The notes under the pieces were generated by a model. That model worked only from the letters and a program-made list of their open reading frames with translations. It was not told the origin of the DNA and searched no databases. A DNA stretch of 64,000 nt. Source: Branchinecta lynchi. Lineage: Eukaryota; Arthropoda; Branchiopoda; Anostraca; Branchinectidae. Positions 1-10,900 of this stretch are shown here, piece after piece; position 1 is the first letter of the stretch; each line of letters opens with the position of its first letter. Where the stretch lies: the NCBI GenBank assembly GCA_023053575.1, contig JAKZAP010000001.1:12850849-12914848 (forward strand), written 5' to 3'. The position numbers and the translations under genes are program-made.

Positions 1-1284
1 TGCCTGTCGACTTCCCAGATGAGAAACCACCAGAACGTAGGAAAGGATTCATATGTATTTTATTTGGACGTCCGTCTTTGCGCGAGCATACTAACCTGGT
101 TTAGTGCAAGACGCTTAGCTTTTGTACGTTAAGTTCCGCTTTGTAGCAATTTCTTCAGTCTCTCGCTGACACAGATATCTGTAATGTTACAATTATGCAA
201 TGAGCTAAGGCTATTGACAGGTAAACTCATAACCTATTTCGAAATTCCTTGAGTCCTGGAGACGAATATTGCTTCTTCAAAAATCCAGCAATAGGCTACT
301 GGAAATCCCTAATTCGACTTCTTCTGATTGCCTCGATAATAATCGGAGCGTTCATTGCCCTTGAATACTCGCATGGACCCTTCGCGATTTGTAATCCCCG
401 ATATCCCACCATCCTTACCCACTCCCCGTTTTCTGAAATTTATGGGTTCGGTATTATTGCATGGTCAATGAAGTAAAGTAAAAGCAAAAGCAAGCTGGGA
501 CAGAGCGTGATTGCCGGCAAAATGGTTGCCCTTGGATTATGTTAAAGCTAACCTCGCACTATTTACTGTTTGTGTTCCAATATTCAAAGCAATCTGAGCA
601 CTCTAAAAGTAAGCTGTACTTTTAACACATTACCCACGCCATTCGCTGTTTTAATCCTTTTCCAAGACCCATTGACTTCTAGCAAAAAGCTGGCAAAATT
701 CAGAAAACCGGTTTTACGCATCAATAGCATGATACTAGAACACTCGTCGGGAGCATAATGCACATGTAAACTAGAGAATCGTGGCAAGTGCAAAGATTAG
801 TGTGTTGTCGTTTGCGGGTTCAGAATATGACATGAAATGCAGTTACGGAAGTAGTCTTTATTTGAATTGACATATCCAGTGCTATTTTTATACATTTAAA
901 GATATTACGGGTTAAATCATCATTCATTCATTCATTCAAGTAGGTTGCCTTGGCATTAAAGGAACTGCGGGTCTTTTAAGCCTCGATGTCCATAATTTTC
1001 GTAAATTGCTAACCCCGTTCATTAATTTGATGCTGAGCGATCGGACAAGAAGATATCTTTAATTTATTTGAATAGGTGAGATTCCTGGTGGGTTGTCCAT
1101 TAGGCGTGCTCTGTATCAATACTAATGAGTAGTTGCTTCGTTTGTTGTTATTTGGTATGTTGTAGGCGTTAGATTGGGCGATAACCGCAGGTAACCGATA
1201 ACCGACAAGGATTGCTTTTGCATAAAGAAATGTGGAATTTAAGTTGACCTTTAGTGAGTTGGACAAGTCAAGTTATTATTATTC
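1..1284. other. Non-coding, presumed intron or upstream DNA
   Basis: No exon, RNA gene or repeat structure was recognised. A short open frame at 249-476 encodes a hydrophobic 75-residue peptide without recognisable similarity, and a (CATT)n patch lies at 921-938. Confidence 0.5.
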
Positions 1285-1375
1285 AGTATTAGAAGTTCCG
1301 TAGCAGATAACAGAAGGATGCGCAGTTTTAACAGACAACACTTGGGACGTAATCTGTTTTGGTTTTTGAAAACAT
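1285..1375. repeat. Degenerate single arm resembling MITE M1
   Basis: The string AGAAGTTCC, GAGGATGCG-like, CAGACAACACTTGG and TCTGTTTTG-like blocks occur in the same order and spacing as in one arm of the M1 element at 42334-42665. Only one arm is recognisable, with many differences. Confidence 0.4.
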
Positions 1376-1555
1376 AACCAGTATTGTTGGGAAAAGCCGA
1401 AAAAGCGTCGTCCGACCATGAATATTGAGTCGGAAGTTGCCATACTGACTAAAAGACAAGAAACAGTAGAAACAGTTTACATCCTAATATTCTAACATGC
1501 GTGACTTATTTGAAACCCTAATGGGTTTCTGAAAGGTCTCTTAATTGGTTTGAAT

Positions 1556-1730
1556 GGCGCATCGTAATGTCTGTCGGTCTGGCCCTCTGTCTGTGCCGGT
1601 TTTGCTAGTTCGGGCACTTTCACTTGAGCCACGACGATGAAACTTGGAAGGCATATAAAATGCTGGACCCGATGCTCAACGATTTGATCGTCGTAACGTC
1701 GTATGTCTTAAGGGTGCTGACATCGAAGCT
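1556..1730 (+). mobile_element. E-family fragment (head block)
   Basis: Contains CGTAATGTCTGTCGGTCTGG, TTTTGCTAGTTCGGGCACTT and ACGATGAAACTTGG in the order seen at the left ends of E2 (21071) and E3 (37180). The hairpin and minisatellite core are missing, so it is a truncated copy. Confidence 0.6.
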
Positions 1731-4700
1731 CAAAATTTTGGAAATGAGAATGGATGGATCGAATTTATTCGTAAATATTTTATTCCTTTTCTATCTTTGA
1801 GCTATTTCGAAATAAATTTAATTCTTTGATTGATTGAATGGACGTAGAGTGAAGCAGTAGGATATGAATGGCCTTTCAGGGACCACAGTCATACAGTCTT
1901 AAATCTTTTGGTTTGAAGTATATTACCTTAATTGTCATGATTCGTACTCGGATTGATCAGTTTCCTGATATTCTGTTTGTCCTTAGTTGTGGGGGTTAGT
2001 AGTTGGTTTAGTGTCTCGACTGTCTTATATCTGAAATGTTCGGTACGTAGGCATTTCAGTTTCGTAGCTTCGTGTCGCTTCTGGACGAAGTGGTACCCGC
2101 TCGGAAATTGGTTGGAAAGTGGCGAGACAGACAGAGGGACATGATGTTTCTGGTATCAGTGACGTAATATAGTCACTTGGTTTTTTCCACAGTCCCAAAC
2201 GATTTTTTGTACACGTTTTCTCTCCCGCTCCTATGAAAAGCAAATCGCTGATTATCCTCTGATACACATTGTTGTAGGTTGATGGATGGATAAAAAGCGA
2301 AGGCAGAAAAAACATGCATATTAATTGGTACACGACTGAGATGAGTCGTGATCTTTCATTGGTGTCATAACTGAGCATGTTTTAATACATGTATCTCATC
2401 CTTCTTAGTACAACAACGATACTTGTTCCGGAAAGTCGTTGCTGGGTCGTGATCGCGATGGTGAATCTGTCATATCTGACAGAGGAATCCCCGTCCCACA
2501 AACGTTTACATCGCGGTGGCAGAGCAGTAAGAGAAACTAGAAATGAGTCAACATAGATACTGACTTGCCTTAAAACAGGATTGTAGTTATTCACTATTCC
2601 ATTAGCCGACATTAACTAGAGCCGTCAGGAGTCCACCGAGTCCGTATTATCGTGCCTTTCACTCGTTTCGCTATTTAATTCGACGAGAGTGCTTGTCCCT
2701 TTGTGCTTGAGATGTTCTAAGGCTACAAAGGTAAACCATTGCCGAAAATTAACTCAGATAACGAAAAGACATATCTTATCACCAATTTCCTAGTCCCTTC
2801 AGAGGAGTTGCTTCACCCAATTTTCCGAGCTTAGCGTCAGTGACCTGGGTGAATTTAAGGTTGTCGTGCAAGCAGCGCACATTCTGAATCTTATTACTAG
2901 AGCCCCGGGTGAAAAAATAATACAAAATCCCTTATATGACTCAGTATAATTCAGTATATTCAAAGATCAAATGTAAAAATAAGCTGCCTTTTCAGTTAAA
3001 CTTTAAGAATTAGCAGTGTGACATCTATAAGTTTTAAATATCAGCGTGTAACCTTGCGGATATTTTAAGTGCGTATTTTCATTTTTGATTTTGTTCTTGC
3101 TCGAAATCGGTTGTTATTTAGAACGAAATGTTTTATTCCTGAAATCTTAGCTGGTATTTCTCATGACCTAAAGGAGAGGGTAGGCTTTTGCTTAGCTGAA
3201 TCTCTTTGGATTAGGACTGGTATTTCCAGGTTTAAATTACAGGCAAGATTTTGAATTTCATCTTAACCTCCGGAGGCCAAGTTAAGAAGCAGAAAATATG
3301 TGCTCAGACTTGAAAATTTTTCCGATTGTTATATATTGCACTTATAATCGTTTTCACGTTGCACCTTATCGTGTCTTGAGAAATGTCGCCATTTCTACAT
3401 TTACTGTCTTGTGTGTTTGTGCTGTTCTCAATGATACGCTTGTCTATGGCCTAGAAAAGTTGCTTACTCGAGTAAGCTATGTCCTAAAGACCCTTGTGTC
3501 TCAAGTCCTTGAATGTTTCATCACTGCCGTTCCCGTTTCCACTTAGCAGATGCTTCGCAAGCCACCGAAAAGGCAGAACCCTTGCTCTAATTTTGGTCCT
3601 CTTCTTCCTTAAAGTTGAGAGACAGGAGCCCTGTTCTGGTGTAATTGTTCACTTCTTCTCGACCTATTTCAAGGTCCGTATCCTTGTTTTGCAACGTTAA
3701 TCTCACTGACGGACAAGTCTCCGACTTTTTTACTTGGAAATTTGTCCACAATTTCAATGAACCATAATGCTCACGAAAAGATCCATCTTGGTGTAAAAGA
3801 TATTCTGGCTGGGGCTCAGACACACCTTACCTCTCAGTGTACATCTTGTCTGCCAATGAGTAAACCCTTGGTTCAAGGTTACAATTGCTGACAAAAAGGG
3901 GCTTTGCATTCTGCTGCACAACGCGCAAATTGGTAATAACGGAATTTTAACAACATTTTCCAAAACATTTATTAACTGTTACATCACATTTTTGTAACAA
4001 AATTTAATGGGAAGTGAGCTTTATTTAAGGCTTCAAACTATGTTTGTGCGAGTGTTTGTGTGCAAAATTAAAGTAAAGTAGGCCTACATTTTTTGGCAGT
4101 GTTTTGGGGGCGGTAATCCGTCACTTTAGTAAAGTAAATGAAAAATTACTTTCCTGACCTATACAGTGTCATTCGTAAAAAAAAAGAAAAAAAAGGTGTC
4201 ACTTTCAGAGAAAAAGTTGTCACCCAGAGGCACAAAGTGTCAAAAGCACAAAAAATGTCCAACTTGGCAACACTGCTCAGCGGCAGACTCGATTAGAAGT
4301 TTCACGTTTTCGGTTGAGCCTCATGAAAAAGGGCAGAGTGAGAGGGCGTTGCGCGCTCTACTTTTAGAGCTTGTGTGCTTGAAATACAATCGACTTTTTC
4401 CTCGCACGTCTATTACTGACTCGTCTTCCCGCAGGTTTCTCTGTGCCATTGTTACTTGCGGTTTTTGGCAACAGAATTTTAACTAAGGTTAATAAAATTA
4501 CTTTAAAGGTCTTCTTCAATGGTTGTGCATTACAGGCTCAACCGCCCCACCCTGGAAGGCAGCGCTTTGGGTTCGGATGCGCATAATAGAAGGTTCAAGT
4601 TTAAGTTAACTATTCCTGGGAAAGGAAACAGCATGACCTAACAAGGGTGTTACTGATTGCTTCCGGATTTCATGTTGGGTGGCAGATGCTATTTTGGGAA

Positions 4701-5027
4701 GGATTATTTTTATAAATGGAATTAAATGTGTTTGCCATTTTTTAACCCTGTGTGTCTCAGGTGAGATGAGCAATAAGAAGCTTATAAGACCTGTGAGATT
4801 CCAGTTTTATCTCATTGACAACGTTCTGAAGCTTCTTGTTGTCTACGAGCTAGATTGGTTGGTGTAAAAGACTTCAAATTTAAGAACCCACCTTTTTTCT
4901 CAATGCCGTATGTTTCTTCCTTTTTGCAGTACCCCTAAGAGGCTGAATAACTGCGCGTAAACAGTTCTAAGTACGGGTATAAGTTATTCGTAGAAAACTT
5001 GTGTTAGGAGCACCATTGGCACTTGTA
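1731..5027. other. Non-coding intervening DNA
   Basis: No exon or complete mobile element was recognised. Open frames here are short and lack similarity. A-rich runs occur near 4178-4197. Confidence 0.45.
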
Positions 5028-6019
5028 GTAACAAGACCAAAGGTTTCGATGGGATTCCAAAAATCCACTATTTGATCCAGACAACTGGGTCTTGTCTTCG
5101 CCAGATCCAGTCTTCGCCAGACTCCTTGAACATTACTATTCAAATTCAGAAACAGATTAAGGCCAAATAGCTAATCATCTGAGTAAACCAATTTCAGAGA
5201 TGGATTCAGCATGTGTGTTTTTACCCCTATCAGTCATATCTGTTTTGACAAAAACTTTCTGCCACTTCTGCCAATTTCCCGGTTTTGGCCGAACTCCGGA
5301 ACTACTTGTCCGGCGAAAAAAGAAAGCTAAAAAATGAACTCGGGATATCTTCTTTCTCCAATAATGCACATCTAATCAACTCCAAATAAAAATTTAACTT
5401 ATAACAAATTCTCCATCTCCAGCCGGATTCCGGTCGAACTATATGTCCGGGTAAAAAATGAGTTTCACACATGGATTCAGCATCGCTTCTTACCCCGAAA
5501 ACGGATATCTAATTAACTGCAAATAAAACTTTAACTTTTAACAATTTTCCGGTTTTGGCCGGATTCCTGGCGAACTAACTGTCCGGGTAAAAAATTGTTT
5601 TCACATAAGTGTTATGCATGTCTTCTTGCCCTAAATCGAACATCTAATCAACTCCAAATAAAACTTTTAATTTTAACAAACTTTCCGGTTTGGGCCGGAT
5701 TCCGAGCAAACTACTTGTCCGTTGAGAAAATGGTTTTCACCATCGTCTTCAGCATGTCTGATGTCGATTATACCCCATAATCGACTATCAAATTAGCTGT
5801 TTCAAAATATTTTGTTTGCCTCTTAATTTGAACCCCCACCCCTAAATGTAGGTTTACATAACCAATCTACGAACTTAACTTGTCCGATGATCCAACGAAT
5901 CCTCACACCAAGTTTCATCAAAATATCTCATTCCCTTCGAGAGTTATCGTGCTTACAGACGGACGGACGGGCAACTTTTCCGATGCCATAGGTATCCCTC
6001 CGCTTACGTTTTGGGATCC
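5028..6019 (+). mobile_element. S element, copy S+ (minisatellite-core repeat)
   Basis: This block of about 1 kb is repeated in inverse orientation at 31815-32791. It holds about four imperfect copies of a monomer of roughly 135 bp, recognisable by TTCCGGTTTTGGCCGGATTC (near 5270, 5411, 5547 and 5682) followed by CTTGTCCGG and GATTCAGCATG. Beyond the array come AAGTTTCATCAAAATATCTC and a GACGGACGGACG patch, and the element stops near GGGATCCC (6018). No coding capacity. It looks like a dispersed mobile unit rather than a local satellite because the two copies share both ends. Confidence 0.75.
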
Positions 6020-6332
6020 CATAAATCGCTTACCTCGGAAATTGGGATCATTAAGAGCATTCCACTCCCTCAGCCTCTTCTCCCACTGACGGCCGACTTT
6101 TGGGAAATAAATGTCGGGAAGAACATCAGGTCAGGTCCTCAAAGACTAAGTGGCTGCACAAAAACTTCCTGCCTTCCCGGCATGCTATCTAACTAACACG
6201 AGCTAGTTACCTTACGTATATAACTAGGTAAACGGTATACCCACCTCTTTCTGCAGGAATTGCCTATGCGGGACTCAGTACATCTTTCTTTTTTCTCGTC
6301 ATTTCTAATGCTGCCTTCAAACCACAGGATAA

Positions 6333-6947
6333 GCCTTTCACACTGAGAACGCAAGAAGCTTGCGTTGCGTTTGCGTAGAGTCAGCGTTGCGTCTGTCTTG
6401 CGTCGGACCTTTCACACCGTGAAGGCTTGTGCATTGCGCTTTCAGAAAATGGCTAGTTCTGTTCTGATGAAGACTTAAAATGATGCCTGGACCGAACATG
6501 GAGCCTATAGGCAAATTCAGACAGTTTGTAGAAAGTTTATAGGTAATTTTTTATTATTACTATTTGCTACTTGAAGGAGACAAGGTCCAATTAAATGTAA
6601 TGTGATACAAAGTAGGGTCAAATTACCAGTCATGCTCTTGCGAAACTTCCTTGTTGATGATTTAACAAATTGATAACCATGTATTATTAATGAAAGTCTT
6701 GTTGTGATAATCAGGAACCTTTTTATCACATAGTCCAGGTCTCTCTTGAACTAGTTTTACTAGTTTTTTCTTCAAAAATTTCCATTTCAATCAAAAACAA
6801 ATTGAAAAATCTGATGCGTACGCGTCGGACGTAACGTAAAAATAGAGCTCAGTTCTATTCTTGCGTTGCGTCAATTTTTTAAGCGCAAGCTCCGCGTTGC
6901 GTCGTCGCAAGCGCAACGCAAGGGTTGCGTAGCTCAGTGTGAAAGGC
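6333..6947. mobile_element. Inverted-repeat element (MITE) with GCCTTTCACACTGAG ends
   Basis: The left end GCCTTTCACACTGAG is perfectly repeated in inverse at the right end (CTCAGTGTGAAAGGC). The inner arms are dense in GCGTTGCG/CGCAACGC words, extending the complementarity. No transposase reading frame. The target duplication is not clear, so the superfamily is left open. Confidence 0.7.
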
Positions 6948-7690
6948 AAACGCGTCAATGTGAAAGCAGTCGTTTGCGAAGACGCAACGCGAGGCCTACG
7001 AATAGTACACCTGGACAAACCAGAATGGAAGTCCAATTTTGGGTTTGCGTTAGTGCAGCAAAACCCGCATTAAAGCCTAACTCACGTAAACGTTAATATA
7101 CAGATATATAGTTTTCTATATACAGTACTAACTTAGAAATATTTAAACACCACATTTAATATTATATCTCCATCAAAATTAGGCATTTCACTTTCGTGGG
7201 GCCGGAACGCACGAGCCCTGGTGGAATGAAAGGCTTGACTCAGGTCAACGCTGACTGCGTTCTCGATACGAAGCCCCGTAACTCTGGACAGCGAACCGAT
7301 GAATATTATATTGTAGGCCTATGGCATATCGGACCTAGGCTGCGTTGCATAAAATGAGGCTCAGTCCAGCAATTGAGGGTATCTGTCTGTCTTCACATAT
7401 GATAGAATAACCCCAGCCCATGACATTTTTTGCCAGATTTTTAATGACACAATTCCAGAAGCCGATGGGTGGTGCTTCCAAAATGTGTGTCACTTGGTTT
7501 GATGAATGTAAACATTTTCAGCATTTTTGTTCTTTCAGCGGTTTCATTCGTGCCTTTTACTTTCTTTATTTTGAGTTAACTCCGCTGTATCTAATAAGTG
7601 GGCTCTAAATAAATTATTATTACTATGTTTATTAGACTTCTTGGTGGTCATTTTGTTCTATGCCTTGACCTAAAAACTGTTGTTTTCTAG
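6948..7690. other. Non-coding DNA before DIP2 exon 1
   Basis: Ordinary intron-like sequence. The only functional signal recognised is the pyrimidine-rich acceptor tgttgttttctag at its right end. Confidence 0.5.
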
Positions 7691-7952
7691 TTTGCAACTG
7701 ACCGAGAAGGATCAGTCAAGGGTGTAAGCGTGTCCAGGAGCAACATGATGGCCCACTGCAAAGCAATTACGGCCGCCTGTTCATACACAGAAGGCGAAGT
7801 GATGGTCTGCGTTGTCGACTTCAAACGAGAAGCTGGCCTCTGGCATGCCGTTCAAGCGGCAATACTCAATGGAATGCATGTGATTTTCATCCCCTATTCC
7901 CTGATGAAGGTTCAGCCGGCGGCCTGGATGCACATGGTAACTCGTTTCAGAG
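7691..7952 (+). CDS. DIP2: DIP2 exon 1 of window (residues 1-88)
   Basis: The acceptor is ttttctag and the donor is ag/gtaag; the exon ends in phase 1. It encodes FATDREGSVKG (a degenerate P-loop equivalent of the first adenylation domain) and then a block with LDFKR-like VVDFKREAGLWH and HVIFIPYSLMKV, all diagnostic of DIP2. The preceding exon should end in a motif like PAYIEY. None was found in bases 1-7690, so intron 0 probably extends beyond the left edge. A repeat starts 27 bases after the donor. Confidence 0.95.
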
Positions 7953-10900
7953 GTAAGCGGAGTCTAGTACTTGTCAAGAAACGCGCAATAGGACAAGAAC
8001 CGAACACAGGTGAGGAAAAAACCAGAGACAGCCCGGAGTGAAGCGAATACAACTTATGTTTACAACTACGTCGGTGGCCAGTTGTTTAGCGCAGTGGTTC
8101 CCAAATGGGGGGACCTCGTAAGGGGTACGCGAAGGTCCCAAATCTCTGAATTAGAAAATGTCTGCTTTTGTCAAGAAATTAGAGTTTTGGCTTACGATAT
8201 TTCAAAGAAACAGCGCAAGTGTCTTTCTGATCCTTGACCAGATTACGGACGATTATGAAATTGACAACCTTGTAGCCTCAGGTGCCCCTTTATTTGTATA
8301 TATTTTCACATATTAATCCCTTACCACTTATGGCAATAAATGACGTCTTTTTGCCGTTCTGATCCTGACACATCTTGTTAGAATAGTAGAATAGCCTAAT
8401 GATTCTTCAAAAAAGGGTACGCAACCTTTTTGAACCTTAAGTAGGGGTACGCGAGACGGAAAAGGTTGGGAACCACTGGTTTAGCGCAACTGCAGTTCAA
8501 GCCGAAGATTGCGTGTTCAAACCCAGCCCAAGGAACATTTTGTCTTTCTGTCCATTTCCGGTAAATATACCTATCATAGGATCAGTTATGATAAAGAGTT
8601 ATCTGGATCACTGGGGGGTCATCTTTCCGTTCCATCTGGGTTGGCAGCGTCACTTACACTAATATATGTTCTAACTTAATTTCGTTAAATAAATTAAAAA
8701 TCACTTATTTAAAGCTGTGTTTCTCTATTTTATTTTTTCCGTATACTTTATACGGGTCTAAAAAGAAACTGAAAACTTTCCACTTAACTAGTTTTTTTTT
8801 TTTTTTTAATTCTTTTTTTACTTTCTTTTCTTTCACAGTTGTTTTGGGTGGGGGGGGATGAAACGGGTAAGGAGTAAATATTAAGGATTTTATTTGGGTA
8901 GTGTTCGTGTTTATTTGTTTCTTATTGAACTTATAGGCTAGGTGGATAATTGTAAGTTGTTGTGTTTAGTTATTTATTTATTAGATATAAGTAGTATTAG
9001 TAAATTGCAGCAGAAGTCCATAGGACTTTCTTTTTGCTGCAATAGGACATTAGTCATGTTACTTTATTTTATTTCCAATGTTTTGGTTAAAATAAATAAA
9101 AAATACCTACCTTTATAGCCCATATTATTGTATATTTTAACTATAACAGCAAATACATAAACTTACTACCGTGGGTTCGTGCCTCTGGGTTCACACAAAC
9201 CCAGCTGGGGAGCAACTGAGCCCAGGTCCAGTGACACAAAATCACCACCCGCGAACTACAAGAGGTACAGTGGGGCTATGAATTTGGTTACTATGATAAC
9301 TTAAGAATTTTAGGGATAGGAGGTGCAGTAAGGTCAGTCAGTTCCCCTCTAGAGAAGGACGATAAAGATTGTAGTAGGACTAACGCAAGCTTCTGCGGTC
9401 TGTTAGGAATTTGGAAATACACCGGTGGAAAAAATTCCGAAGTTCCGTCTTAACCAGCTTACCTGCTATCCTGCCATGAAGGCACACTTCCTGGCTACTA
9501 GGTTAGCGGAATGTCTTCTTTTTTATGGAAAGTTAAACCAGAATTTGGGATAATCTAAGAAAACCAGTCCGATTGTGAGTTGGAGTCTAGGTATCCTTGT
9601 CATCGAATTAGTCCGGTGGAAACCATAACTTGGGGAAAACTTTTTTCGTGTCACCGTACTCGAAGTTTTCCTAATTCTCCCTCCAGAACCGTCCCTGCTA
9701 AATTGAGAGAATTGCTGGCGGCAGTTTCAAATTGTTCCCAGTCTCATAAAGAATTGGTAAGAAATGTAAAGAGGTTTGAGCTGGAGCCTGGAGGCACCAA
9801 ATGGAGATTGATTCCCCCCCCACCCCCCCTTCAAGTTTCTTGAGAAAGCGGTCAGTGGAATGGTGCAGTTGCGCTAGTCCTAAACTGCTTGCATCGGCAC
9901 TAACTTTAGGATAGACTACCAACCAGCTTTTTTCAAGCAAAGATTTCAGGCAAGAATAAGTTTTCCTACGTGTAAAAATGAAGGGAGACACCGAGCATTC
10001 GAAATATTCGCAAGAAAGTACATGCTGAGATTTAAAAGTACAGATAATAAATGCAAATTATTTAGAAATGATCCATTATGCTCATTGAAGGAAATTATGG
10101 ATCCCGGTGTCGCCGGATGGGTTAGCCACTTGCGGGTAGTGTAGTAACCTGTATTAAGTAAGTTGTAAGTAATTTATTTATAACCATCCGTTTTCAAAAA
10201 GCGGAGTAAATGAAAGAAAGTAAATAAAACACATAAACACACAGAAAAAGACAAGTGATTGTGTTTGCTGTTTTTTTTTTGTGTCTTTTCAGGCCCTCTT
10301 GAAAGCGGCTCTGTGCCGCTCTGTGTATTTAGATTTCGCATTTTGTAACTTTTATTAGTTACTCACTGCTTCTTTAGCCTATCTCGATCTTACACTGCCT
10401 CCACATGTCCCATAGCTCGATACAACATCAGGAGTCTCTTTCGTTAATTTATTTGGTTCAGCGATTGATTTATACCTTTAATTTCCTTTTAATAGTTAAC
10501 TTGATAACTACGTCCTGATCGTAAATACATGTAGCTGCCGGGTTCAGTAACCAACTGGTTTTCTGATTTTGGTCCGTGATCGTAGTATCGATGACCAGTA
10601 GTAATACACAAATTATAGGGCACTACCGTATCAGATACTATGGGTGCCAGAACACCAGTAGCTGAAGATAACGAGTGCTACGTCATTCCCGTGGTTTTTT
10701 AAACAAATGTTAAACCAGAAGCCCACAAAAAGTTGTGTTCATTCACTCTATTGTCGAGTTTTACGATTTCCCAAATATGGATATGGAAGATAAGATATTA
10801 ACATTTCTATGGAATGGGTGATGTTTCTGATAAAACAAAATTTGCTTGTCATTGAAAGTTGATGTGTGCTGATAAAACATAACCTGTAAGATTTGTTTTG

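Noticed and set aside
249..476. Open frame for a 75-residue hydrophobic peptide
   Set aside because: No recognisable similarity, ordinary length for chance, and no supporting signals.
4166..4486. 106-residue Lys-rich open frame
   Set aside because: Starts at an A-rich run, and the composition is low complexity; no similarity recognised.
5180..5760. Regular repeats that could suggest a CRISPR array
   Set aside because: The genome is eukaryotic; the 135-bp monomers are tandem without unique spacers.
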